Origin: Saccharothrix ecbatanensis
GTDB lineage: Bacteria > Actinomycetota > Actinomycetes > Mycobacteriales > Pseudonocardiaceae
Assembly: GCF_014205015.1 (NCBI RefSeq)
Contig: NZ_JACHMO010000001.1
Coordinates: 1,178,001-1,242,000 of the forward strand
Reading direction: 5' to 3'
DNA length: 64,000 bases
Part shown: in pieces, positions 33,623 to 41,959 of the stretch
How positions within the stretch are numbered: position 1 is the stretch's first letter
Layout: every line of letters starts with the position of its first letter
Position numbers and translations under genes: made by a program
The notes under the pieces: model-generated
What the model was told of the DNA's origin: nothing
Seen by the model: the letters and a program-made list of their open reading frames with translations, nothing else
The model's database searches: none

Positions 33623-35341
33623 GTGCGCTCTGCGTTTGTGGCCGCGATACTCCTGACGGCCTTGGCGCCACCGCTGCCGGCTGCGGCAGCCGATACCTGG
33701 CTCGAAGCCGAGACGGGTGTCCTGAATGGCACTGTGGTCGAGTCGAGCCTGGCGGGTTACTCCGGCACGGGATACGTGGCCGGATTCGACCAGGGTTCCG
33801 ACTCGGTCACCATCACCATCCCGGACAGTCCCGGTGGATTGCACGACCTGGCCATTCGTTACGCCACCCCGTACGGTGCGAAGACTGCCTCGTTGTCGCT
33901 CAACGGCAGCGGTCTGGGTGACGTCTCGTTCCCCGAGAACCCGACGTTCACCACTATTCCCGCGGGCAAGGTGCTGCTGCGATCGGGTGACAACACGGTC
34001 ACCGTGACCAACAACTGGGGTTGGTACCTGATCGACGCGATCAAGGTGACCCCCAGCGCGCCGCGACCGCCGCACCAGGTGACCGGCGAGCTGACCGACC
34101 CGGCCGCGACCGCGGAGGCCAAGGGCCTGATGCGGTACCTGACCGACAACTACGGCAAGAACATCTTGTCGGGACAACAGGATCAGGCGAGCATCGACTG
34201 GGTGGAGCAGAACATCGGCAAGGCGCCCGCGGTGGATGGCTACGACCTGATGGACTACTCGCCCAGCCGGGTCGAGCGCGGCACGACGGGTCGGGACGTG
34301 GACCACGCCCTGGCCTACGACGCCCGCGGCGGCATCATCACGATGGTGTGGCACTGGAACGCGCCGTCCGGCCTGATCGACCAGCCGGGCAAGGAGTGGT
34401 GGCGCGGCTTCTACACCTCCGCGACCACGTTCGACTTGGCCGCGGCACTGGCCGACACGTCCTCGACCGACTACAAGCTGTTGATCCGTGACATGGACGC
34501 GATCGCCGTGGAGCTCAAGCGGCTCGCGGACGCGAAGGTGCCGGTGCTGTTCCGGCCGTTGCATGAGGCCGAGGGCGGTTGGTTCTGGTGGGGCGCCAAG
34601 GGTTCCGGTCCGGCCAAGCAGTTGTGGCGGATCCTGCACGACCGGCTGGTCGGGCACCACGGGCTGCACAACCTGATCTGGGTGTGGAACTCGATCTCGC
34701 CGGACTGGTACCCCGGTGACGACGTGGTCGACGTGGTGAGCGCCGACGTCTACCTGCCGCAGGGCGACCACAGCGCGGCCGTGGGTCAGTACGACCGGTT
34801 GGTGCAGTTGGGCGGCGACGAGAAGTTGGTCGCGCTGGGCGAGGTCGGCTCCATCCCCGACCCCGACCTGGTCCGGGCCTACGAGGCTCGCTGGTCCTGG
34901 TTCGTCACTTGGAGCGGCTCGTTCATCCAGGACGGCGTGACCAACCCGCGCGACTTCGTGCAGCGCGTCTACAACCACGCCAACGTGATCACGCTGGACG
35001 AGCTGCCCGAGTTCAAGGACCCGGGTACCCAGCCGGAGCCCACGGACGGCTGTGCCGCGACCTTCCGCGTGACCAACCAGTGGGACAGCGGGTACCAGGC
35101 CGAGGTCACCGTGAAGAACCAGAAGACCACGGCCATCACCGGCTGGCAGGTCACCTGGACGCTCGCCGCCGGCCAGGGAATCCAGAACGCCTGGAACACC
35201 ACCCTGTCCACCTCCGGCTCGACCGTGACGGCGAAGAACGCGTCCTGGAACGGGACCGTGAAGCCGGGGGAGAGCGCCTCGTTCGGCTTCATCGGCACCG
35301 GCACGCCGTCAGCGGCCGCGTTGGCCTGCACCACCGCCTGA
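33623..35341 (+). CDS. Secreted GH26 beta-mannanase with CBM35-like and CBM2 modules
   Basis: A 572-residue secreted enzyme. Signal peptide 1-23; residues about 25-140 look like a CBM35-type beta-sandwich (AETGVLNGTVVESS...GWYLIDAIKV). The GH26 barrel (about 155-465) has acid/base Glu315 in RPLHEAEGGWFWW and nucleophile Glu407 in ALGEVGSIPD. A CBM2 cellulose-binding module ends the protein (TFRVTNQWDSGYQAEVTV, then WQVTWTL and SASFGFIGTG). The family cuts beta-1,4-mannan, and CBM2 anchors it to cellulose. The CebR-type box 43 bases upstream predicts induction by cellobiose. Start GTG 33623, with GAAGGG upstream. Confidence 0.9.
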   Translation: MRSAFVAAILLTALAPPLPAAAADTWLEAETGVLNGTVVESSLAGYSGTGYVAGFDQGSDSVTITIPDSPGGLHDLAIRYATPYGAKTASLSLNGSGLGDVSFPENPTFTTIPAGKVLLRSGDNTVTVTNNWGWYLIDAIKVTPSAPRPPHQVTGELTDPAATAEAKGLMRYLTDNYGKNILSGQQDQASIDWVEQNIGKAPAVDGYDLMDYSPSRVERGTTGRDVDHALAYDARGGIITMVWHWNAPSGLIDQPGKEWWRGFYTSATTFDLAAALADTSSTDYKLLIRDMDAIAVELKRLADAKVPVLFRPLHEAEGGWFWWGAKGSGPAKQLWRILHDRLVGHHGLHNLIWVWNSISPDWYPGDDVVDVVSADVYLPQGDHSAAVGQYDRLVQLGGDEKLVALGEVGSIPDPDLVRAYEARWSWFVTWSGSFIQDGVTNPRDFVQRVYNHANVITLDELPEFKDPGTQPEPTDGCAATFRVTNQWDSGYQAEVTVKNQKTTAITGWQVTWTLAAGQGIQNAWNTTLSTSGSTVTAKNASWNGTVKPGESASFGFIGTGTPSAAALACTTA

Positions 35342-35400
35342 CCATTCCCGGTAGCGGCGGAAACGATCCAAGACTTGGACACCGACGTCCATCCCCGTCA

Positions 35401-35416
35401 CTGGGAGCGCTCCCAG
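35401..35416. promoter_or_regulatory. CebR-type operator (second copy)
   Basis: The same 16-bp palindrome as at 33564, here 29 bases before the GH6 start. The two cellulose-active genes are thus predicted to be one CebR regulon despite separate promoters. Confidence 0.9.
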
Positions 35417-35445
35417 ATGGTGGGTTCCTGGCAAGGAGAAGATGC

Positions 35446-37253
35446 ATGAGTCTGCGCACGTTCGTACGTTCTCGGAAACTGGCCGGAGCGTTGGCGGTGA
35501 CCACGGTGGCGGCGTTGTCCGTTGCCGGGGTGGTGGCTTCGACGGCCACCGCAAACGCGGCTCCCGGTTGCCGGGTGTCGTACCAGATCAAGACCAGTGG
35601 CAAGGGGGATTCGGCGCCAACGTCACGGTTACCAACCTCGGTGACGCCATCTCCGGCGGTTGGACGCTGGAGTGGGACTTCGCCGCCGGCCAGACGGTCC
35701 AGCAGGGTTGGAGCGGCGACTTCTCCCAGTCCGGGAGCCGCGTGACGGTCCGCAACTCCTCCTGGAGCGCCAACCTGGGCACCGGCGCGTCGGCGACGCC
35801 GGGCTTCAACGGCACGTGGAACGGGTCCAACCCGGTGCCCACGCAGTTCAAGCTGAACGGCACGGTGTGCACGGGGTCGGTCGACACGACGACCACGACC
35901 ACGACCACCACCAGCAGCACGACGACCACAACGACGACCACCAGCGGCACCAACCCAGGTCCGAGGGTCGACAACCCGTACGTCGGAGCCGGCGTGTACG
36001 TGAACCCGCAGTGGTCGCGTCAGGCGGCTGCGGAGTCGGGTGGTTCGCGCATCGCGAACCAGCCGACCGGTGTGTGGATGGACCGGACCAGCGCGATCAC
36101 CGGAAACGGCTCGCCGACCACCGGCTCCATGGGTCTGGTCGATCACCTGAACGAGGCCGAGAAGCAGCGCGCGGCGCGTGCGGACGGCCAGTTGGTCTTC
36201 CAGGTCGTCATCTACAACCTGCCCGGCCGCGACTGCGCCGCGCTGGCCTCCAACGGTGAGCTGAAGGCCGACGAGATCGGTCGCTACAAGACCGAGTACA
36301 TCGACAAGATCGCCGAGATCGTGGCCCGGCCGGAGTACTCCAAGCTGCGCGTCGTCTCGGTGATCGAGATCGACTCGCTGCCGAACCTGGTCACCAACGT
36401 CTCGCCGCGCGTCACCGCGACGCCGGAGTGCGACACGATGAAGCAGAACGGCAACTACATCGAGGGCGTGTCCTACGCCCTGGGCAAGCTCGGTGCGATC
36501 TCGAACGTCTACAACTACATCGACGCCGGCCACCACGGCTGGATCGGCTGGGGCGACACGGATCCCCAGTACGACAACTTCTACGCCTCGGCGAAGCTGT
36601 TCGCGACGCTGCTGGGCAAGAACGGCGCCACCAAGGACAAGATCCACGGCTTCATCACCAACACGGCGAACTACTCCCCGCTGGAGGAGCCGTTCTGGAA
36701 GGTGGATGACAACGTCGGCGGCAAGCCGGTGAAGGAATCGGTGAAGTGGGTCGACTGGAACGACTTCAACGGTGAGGTGGGCTTCGCCACCGCGTTCCGC
36801 ACCGAGCTGGTGAAGCAGGGCTTCGACAGCGGTATCGGCATGCTGATCGACACCTCGCGCAACGGCTGGGGCGGCCCGAACCGGCCCACCGCCAAGTCGA
36901 CCTCGGGCGACCCGACCACCTACGTGAACGAGTCGCGCATCGACCGCCGTCACCAGAAGGGCAACTGGTGCAACCAGTCCGGCGCCGGTCTGGGCGAGCG
37001 TCCGAAGGCCGCTCCCAAGCCGGGTATCGACGCCTACGTCTGGATCAAGCCGCCGGGCGAGTCCGACGGCTCCAGCACCCTCATCCCCAACGACGAGGGC
37101 AAGGGCTTCGACCGCATGTGCGACCCGACCTACACCGGCAACATCCGCAACGGCAACAACATGTCCGGCGCGCTGCCCAACGCCCCGCTGTCGGGCCACT
37201 GGTTCTCGGCCCAGTTCCAGGAGCTCATGCGCAACGCCTACCCGGCGCTGTGA
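35446..37253 (+). CDS. Secreted GH6 cellulase with N-terminal CBM2, apparent one-base frameshift
   Basis: A secreted cellulase of about 602 residues if the frame is restored. Signal peptide (SLRTFVRSRKLAGALAVTT...) and the start of a CBM2 module (PGCRVSYQI) lie in frame 1 from the ATG at 35446, which has AAGGAG 7 bases upstream. The rest, from DQWQGGFGANV on, lies in frame 3. The change falls at 35589-35592 (ATC AA GAC), where one base is missing; restoring it would give an uninterrupted CBM2. A nearly pure Thr linker (35884-35945) follows, then the GH6 catalytic domain with VSVIEIDSLPNL, YIDAGHHGWIGW and the C-terminal PGIDAYVWIKPPGESDG. GH6 cuts cellulose by inversion. Either a sequencing error or a real mutation explains the break. 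Confidence 0.85.
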
Positions 37254-37295
37254 CCATCAGCTGACCGGCACGACAACTGAATGATCTCTCCACAC

Positions 37296-37332
37296 CTCGT
37301 AGGCGGCGTCCACCCTGGGCGCCGCCTACGAG
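37296..37332. terminator. Bidirectional hairpin terminator
   Basis: Perfect 13-bp stem (arms 37296-37308 and 37320-37332, 11-base loop) between the convergent GH6 and GlxA-type genes. The right arm overlaps the stop of the GlxA-type gene. Confidence 0.8.
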
Positions 37333-38312
37333 GCGCTGCTGTCCGCGGTACGGGCGTCGAACCGTCGGCGGTACTCCGACGGCGAGGTGTCGAACGCCGC
37401 GGCGAAGAGCTGGCGCATGGTGACCGTGCTGCCGAAGCCGCAGGTGGCAGCGACCTGGTCGATCGGCAGGTCCGTCGACTCCAGCAGCCGGCGGGCCTCG
37501 TCGAGGCGCTGACGCCTGACCCACGCCGCCGGGGTGATGCCGGTGGAGGCCTGGAACGCCCGGATGAAGGTGCGTCGGCTCAGGTGTGCGACACCGGCCA
37601 GCCGCTCGACCGGCAGGGGTTCCGCCAGGTGCCGCAACGCCCACTCGCTGACGACGGCGATCGGATCGTTCACCGACTGAGGGGACAGCGGCCGTTCGAT
37701 GTACTGCGCCTGCCCACCTTCGCGGTGCGGGGCCACCACGAGGCTGCGTGCGACCCGGTTTGCCGCCGCGGCGCCGAGCCTGCCGCGCACGAGGTGCAGG
37801 CAGGCGTCGATCGCCGAGGCGGTGCCCGCGGAGGTCAGCACGTCGCCGTGGTCGATGTACAACGCGGAGGCGTCCACGTCGATGTCGCGGTGGCGGGCGG
37901 CGAGCATGTCGGCGGCCTGCCAGTGGGTCACCGCGGTGCGCCGCGACAGCAGGCCCGCGTCCGCGACGGCGACGGCCCCGAGGCACAGCCCGGCGATCGT
38001 GGCGCCACGACCGTGGGCTTTCGTCAAGGTCCGTTGCAATGCCGGGCCGGCGACGCGATCGTCCTCGAACCAGGAGGGGACGACCACGATGTCGGCCTCC
38101 TCAGCCGCCGCGGGGCCCAGCACTTCGCCGATCGGGTGACCCTCGGCGGTGCGGATCGACCCGGCGCGGTCGGAGAAGAGCACCGTCGTCCAGTCGCCCA
38201 AGCCCTGCCGCGTGACCTCGTCGAAGACGAGCTGAGGCACGGACAGGTGGAACATCGTGACGCCGTCGAAGGCGTAGACGGCGACGCGCAGGGCTCCTGC
38301 GGAGGTTGGCAC
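37326..38312 (-). CDS. GlxA-family AraC-type regulator with DJ-1/PfpI domain
   Basis: About 328 residues. The N-terminal DJ-1/PfpI domain (about 1-180) includes VAVYAFDGVTMFHLSVPQ and the nucleophile elbow IAGLCLGAVAVADAGLL. The C-terminal AraC domain (about 215-325) has two helix-turn-helix motifs (VAHLSRRTFIRAFQASTG and IDQVAATCGFGSTVTMRQL). GlxA regulators often sense amide or amine metabolites, and the divergent gene encodes an isochorismatase-like hydrolase, so that gene is the likely target. The GTG at 38312 gives the family's usual N-terminus; GTG 38333 or TTG 38342 are alternatives. Confidence 0.85.
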   Translation of the reverse strand: MPTSAGALRVAVYAFDGVTMFHLSVPQLVFDEVTRQGLGDWTTVLFSDRAGSIRTAEGHPIGEVLGPAAAEEADIVVVPSWFEDDRVAGPALQRTLTKAHGRGATIAGLCLGAVAVADAGLLSRRTAVTHWQAADMLAARHRDIDVDASALYIDHGDVLTSAGTASAIDACLHLVRGRLGAAAANRVARSLVVAPHREGGQAQYIERPLSPQSVNDPIAVVSEWALRHLAEPLPVERLAGVAHLSRRTFIRAFQASTGITPAAWVRRQRLDEARRLLESTDLPIDQVAATCGFGSTVTMRQLFAAAFDTSPSEYRRRFDARTADSSAS

Positions 38313-38423
38313 GATTTCATCGTAACATCGCACTTGTGCCAATGGCCCGCGGCGTGCCCAGCCCGCAGACTCGGTATGCCGCCCACACAGGCGGCGACAC
38401 CGACATCAAGGAGCACACAGGTC

Positions 38424-39068
38424 ATGACCACCCCGCGCCGCGCCCTCGTCGTCATCGACGTGCAGCAGGAGTACTTCGGCGGGCCGCTGGAGATCCAGTA
38501 CCCGCCGCACGCCGACTCGCTGCCCCGGATCGCGCGGGCGATCGACGCGGCCACCGACGCGGGCATCCCCGTCGTCGCGGTACAGCACTCGGCGGGTGAC
38601 GGCGCGCCCGTGTTCAATCCCACCCAGCAGGGTTTCCAGCTGCACCCGGAAGTCGCGAGCCGCCGCACGGACGAGTGGAAGTCGATCGTCAAGCAGTACG
38701 GCACGGTGTTCGCCGGCACCGACCTTCTCGCCTGGCTGCGGGAACGCGAGATCGACACCGTCACCCTCGTCGGCTACATGACGAACAACTGCGTGCTCGC
38801 CTCCGCCGCCGAAGCCGAGACCCACGGACTGGCAGCGGAGGTGCTCTCCGACGCCACCGGCGCGATCAGCATCGCCAATGAGGCGGGCTTCGTCGACGCG
38901 AAGACCGTCCACACCGCGCTGATGGCACTGTTCAACTCGAACTTCGCCGCCGTCACCGACACCGAGACCTGGTCCGACGCCGCCGCCGCCGGGCGGTCGC
39001 TGCCCAAGTCCGACCTCGGCACCTCCGCCGTGACGGGTGCGCAGCGCGCCTCGTCCACCTCGCGGTGA
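38424..39068 (+). CDS. Isochorismatase-like cysteine hydrolase
   Basis: A 214-residue alpha/beta hydrolase of the isochorismatase/nicotinamidase superfamily. The catalytic triad is visible: Asp12 (VVIDVQQEYF), Lys90 (SIVKQYGTVFAGT) and Cys123 (GYMTNNCVLA). The cis-peptide segment before the Cys is normal. Such enzymes hydrolyse amides such as nicotinamide or N-carbamoyl compounds; the substrate is unknown. The ATG has AAGGAG upstream. Divergent from the GlxA-type regulator, which probably controls it. Confidence 0.85.
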   Translation: MTTPRRALVVIDVQQEYFGGPLEIQYPPHADSLPRIARAIDAATDAGIPVVAVQHSAGDGAPVFNPTQQGFQLHPEVASRRTDEWKSIVKQYGTVFAGTDLLAWLREREIDTVTLVGYMTNNCVLASAAEAETHGLAAEVLSDATGAISIANEAGFVDAKTVHTALMALFNSNFAAVTDTETWSDAAAAGRSLPKSDLGTSAVTGAQRASSTSR

Positions 39069-39237
39069 GGTGGCTCTTATGTGTCCTCTGTGTCCACGGT
39101 TGATCACGGGGAGTGTCGTAGCGGCTCGCGGGTGATGGCCTTGACGCTCCGGCACCGTGGGGAATGCGGGTATCAGTGGCGGCCCACGCGAGGTCGGCGA
39201 CGCGAGGCGGCAGCGCACGATTCTTGATCGGACCAAC

Positions 39238-39266
39238 TGTATCCGGGGTCACCCCGCGCTGATCTG
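39238..39266 (+). promoter_or_regulatory. Cluster motif copy 1: TGTATC-N17-GATCTG
   Basis: First of four copies. The last base lies 57 bases upstream of the KAS III-like gene start. The halves read TGTATCCG and (C)TGATCTG. It may be a promoter (-35/-10 with 17-bp spacing) or an interrupted operator with ATCCG/CGGAT half-sites. Neighbouring sequence is not otherwise conserved. Confidence 0.7.
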
Positions 39267-39323
39267 TAGTGGTGACTGAGCCTGGGTGAGAAGGCTCTGA
39301 CCGGATCGAGAGGACCGCTGAGC

Positions 39324-40409
39324 ATGGGCGTGCACGTCATTGGCACCGGGGGATACCAGCCCGGGGAGCCCATCCCGACCAGCCGGATCGAGGAACTGGT
39401 CGGCCCGCTACCGCCGGAGGTGGCGGAAGGCCTGTCGATCCACACCAGGTACTGGATGATCGACCCGGTCACCGGTGAGCACAACGAGAACAACTCGGAC
39501 ATGGCGTACAAGGCCAGCAAGCAGGCGTTGGACACCGCCGGGGTCGATCCGGCCGAAGTGGACCTGATGATCCTGGCCACCGGCACCCCGGACTACCCGC
39601 TGCCCGGCGTGGTCAACATGGTGCAGGAGCGGCTCGGCCTCGTCCGCTGCGCCACCCTGGAGATCCGCTCCGGCGGCGCCGGCGTGGTGCAGGCACTCGA
39701 CATCGCCAGGATGTACTTGGAAGCGGGCACCTACAGGACCGCGCTGATCGTCGGCAGCGAGACGATCTCGCCGGTGCTGGCGCCGGTGTTCCTCGGCAAG
39801 GACCCGGACAAGATCCGGATGCGCGAGCGGATGCCGGTCTACATGTTCGGCGACGGCGCCGGTGCGATGGTGCTGCGGGCCGATGACCAGCCCGGCGGAC
39901 TGCTGCCCGGTGCGATGGCCGCGATCGGTGGCGACCGCAAGCCCGGCATCTGGTCGGTCGGCGGCGGCACGCACGCGCCCATCCACGAGCAGCTCAAGGC
40001 GAAGCGCCTGGTGGACCTGAAGGTCGACGTGGTCGGCGCCGGCGACTTCACCCCGCAGATGGTGATCGAGGCGATCGGCGAGACCATCCGGAACAGCAAG
40101 ATCGACGTGCACAGCATCGACCTGTGCCTGGTGCCGGAGGGCAACGTCGGCTGGATGCTGGACTCGCTGATCGAGCAGGGACTCGACACCGAGGACTGGA
40201 AGGCGTTGGACGGCAAGGTGTTCGACGCGCTCAGCGAGATGGGCGCGGTCGGCTGCGCCGCGGTCCCGCTGTTCCTGGACGACGCCTGGCGCAGCGGCAA
40301 GATCACGCCGGGTCAGCGCGTGATGCTGGTCGGCGTCGAGAGCACCAAGTGGATCTACAGCGGCATCGTCGTGGACTGGACCACCCCGGCGCCGACCGGC
40401 GGTGCCTGA
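39324..40409 (+). CDS. KAS III-fold protein lacking the catalytic triad
   Basis: A 361-residue thiolase-fold protein of the 3-oxoacyl-ACP synthase III type (GVHVIGTGGYQPGEPIPTSR at the start; LIVGSETISP and FGDGAGAMVL inside). Aligned by eye to FabH, all three catalytic residues are replaced: the Cys position reads Gly118 (EIRSGGAGVVQ), the His position Glu272 (LVPEGN), and the Asn position Ala308 (EMGAVGC). It therefore cannot run the Cys-based condensation of FabH. It may be a binding or scaffold protein, or use another chemistry such as acyl transfer. It is the first gene behind motif copy 1 and shares one base with the next gene (TGATG), so the operon is tight. Confidence 0.8.
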   Translation: MGVHVIGTGGYQPGEPIPTSRIEELVGPLPPEVAEGLSIHTRYWMIDPVTGEHNENNSDMAYKASKQALDTAGVDPAEVDLMILATGTPDYPLPGVVNMVQERLGLVRCATLEIRSGGAGVVQALDIARMYLEAGTYRTALIVGSETISPVLAPVFLGKDPDKIRMRERMPVYMFGDGAGAMVLRADDQPGGLLPGAMAAIGGDRKPGIWSVGGGTHAPIHEQLKAKRLVDLKVDVVGAGDFTPQMVIEAIGETIRNSKIDVHSIDLCLVPEGNVGWMLDSLIEQGLDTEDWKALDGKVFDALSEMGAVGCAAVPLFLDDAWRSGKITPGQRVMLVGVESTKWIYSGIVVDWTTPAPTGGA

Positions 40410-41938
40410 TGAGCGGCGACAGTTACGACGTCATAGTCGTCGGCAGTGGCCTCGGTGGTGTGTCCTCGGCCGCGATCCTGGCCAAGGCGGGCTTCCGGGT
40501 GCTGGTGCTGGAGCAGGCGGACGGGTTCGGCGGCCTCGCGCACAGCTTCGAGCGTGACGGCAGGACGTTCGACTCGGCGATCCGGATCATGGCCGAGGGC
40601 GAGATGGTCATCGGCCTGCTCGACTTCCTCGGCGTCGGGGACGAGTGCGAGCTGACCCCGATCGACCACCTGTACCAGGCCGAGTTCCCCGGCATGAGCC
40701 TGTTCGCCCCGGCGGGCATCGACGGGTTCACCGAGGCGCACATCCGCGAGTTCCCGGCCGAGGCCGACGGTATCCGGACGCTGTTCGGGCTGCGGCGGCA
40801 GATGTTCCTGGAACTGGCCAGGATGCCGATGCGGGTGACCGACCCCCGGCTGATGGACCAACTGCCCGAGTTGGCCCCGACCCTGATGCGGTACCGGACG
40901 GCGACCTTGCAGCAGGTGCTCGACGAGCACCTGCGCGATCCTCGGCTCAAGGCGGCTTGCTCGGCGCTGTGGCCGTACATGGGCGCACCGCCGTCGCAGC
41001 TCTCGTTCTTCGCGTACTCGCAGTTCCTCGGCGTGCTGGTGGACGGCCCGTACTACTGCATGGGCAGCTTCCAGAAGCTGGTCGACGCGTTCCTCGCCGC
41101 GGTGCGCCGCAACGGTGGCGACGCGCTGACCAAGGCCGCGGTCGAGCGGATCGTGGTGACCGACGGCAAGGTCACCGGGGTGCGCACCGAGGACGGCCGC
41201 GAGTTCCAGGCGTCGGTGGTGATCTCCAACGCCGACGCGCGCCAGACGTTCGACACGCTCATCGGCGCCGAGCACCTGCCCGAGCGGTTCGTCAAGCGCG
41301 TCAACCGAATGGTGCCGTCCATGTCGGCCTGTTGCGTCTACGCCACCACGACCCAGGACGTCACCGAGTACCTGCACGCGCACGAGACGTTCAAGTACAA
41401 CCACTGGGACCACGAGGACACGTGGCGCGACGTGCTCGGCGGCGCCCGCCCGGCCGGGATGTCGTTGAGCGTCATGACCATGATGGACGAGTCGCTGGCG
41501 AAGCCGGGCGAGCACATGCTGATCGCCACCGCGGTCGCGCCCTACCGGCGTGGTGACGGCAAGAACTGGTGGGAGGAAAGGGATCGCTACGCCGACGCGC
41601 TGCTCGGCGAGTTCGAGACGCTGGTACCCGGGCTGCGCGACAACCTGACGTCGTTGCAGGCCGGGACCCCGCTGACGATCGAGCGGTTCACCCGCAACTA
41701 CCAGGGCGCGACCTACGGCTGGGCGTTGACGCCGAACCAGATCGGTGGCAAGCGCCTCGCGCACGAGGCGCCGGTGGACGGGTTGTTCCTGTGCGGGCAC
41801 TGGACGGAGGAGGGCCCGGCGTCATTCCGGGTGGTGCTCTCCGGGATGAACGCCGCGCGTGAGGTGCTGGCCAGGTTCGGCTCGTCCCTCGAGGTGCCGA
41901 CGTTCAAGCCGGACGACGTGCCGGCGCTCGCGCTCTAG
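40409..41938 (+). CDS. CrtI-type FAD-dependent oxidoreductase
   Basis: A 509-residue flavoprotein. The N-terminal Rossmann motif VIVVGSGLGGVSSAAILA (about 8-25) and the ADGFGGLAHSFERDGRTFD segment (about 37-55) match phytoene desaturase and retinol saturase relatives. The substrate-domain stretch DGPYYCMGSFQKLVDAFLAA and the C-terminal VDGLFLCGHWTEEGPA (FAD binding) complete the family. It likely adds or removes hydrogen on a lipid-like or polyene-like intermediate. It overlaps the KAS III-like gene by one base and is followed by two P450 genes. Confidence 0.85.
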   Translation: MSGDSYDVIVVGSGLGGVSSAAILAKAGFRVLVLEQADGFGGLAHSFERDGRTFDSAIRIMAEGEMVIGLLDFLGVGDECELTPIDHLYQAEFPGMSLFAPAGIDGFTEAHIREFPAEADGIRTLFGLRRQMFLELARMPMRVTDPRLMDQLPELAPTLMRYRTATLQQVLDEHLRDPRLKAACSALWPYMGAPPSQLSFFAYSQFLGVLVDGPYYCMGSFQKLVDAFLAAVRRNGGDALTKAAVERIVVTDGKVTGVRTEDGREFQASVVISNADARQTFDTLIGAEHLPERFVKRVNRMVPSMSACCVYATTTQDVTEYLHAHETFKYNHWDHEDTWRDVLGGARPAGMSLSVMTMMDESLAKPGEHMLIATAVAPYRRGDGKNWWEERDRYADALLGEFETLVPGLRDNLTSLQAGTPLTIERFTRNYQGATYGWALTPNQIGGKRLAHEAPVDGLFLCGHWTEEGPASFRVVLSGMNAAREVLARFGSSLEVPTFKPDDVPALAL

Positions 41939-41959
41939 CCAGGAATTGAGGGGAACGAC

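Noticed and set aside
35442..35600. ATG at 35442 as the start of the GH6 gene in the main frame
   Set aside because: It gives no signal peptide and sits only 3 bases from AAGGAG; the ATG at 35446 has a proper spacing and a good signal peptide.
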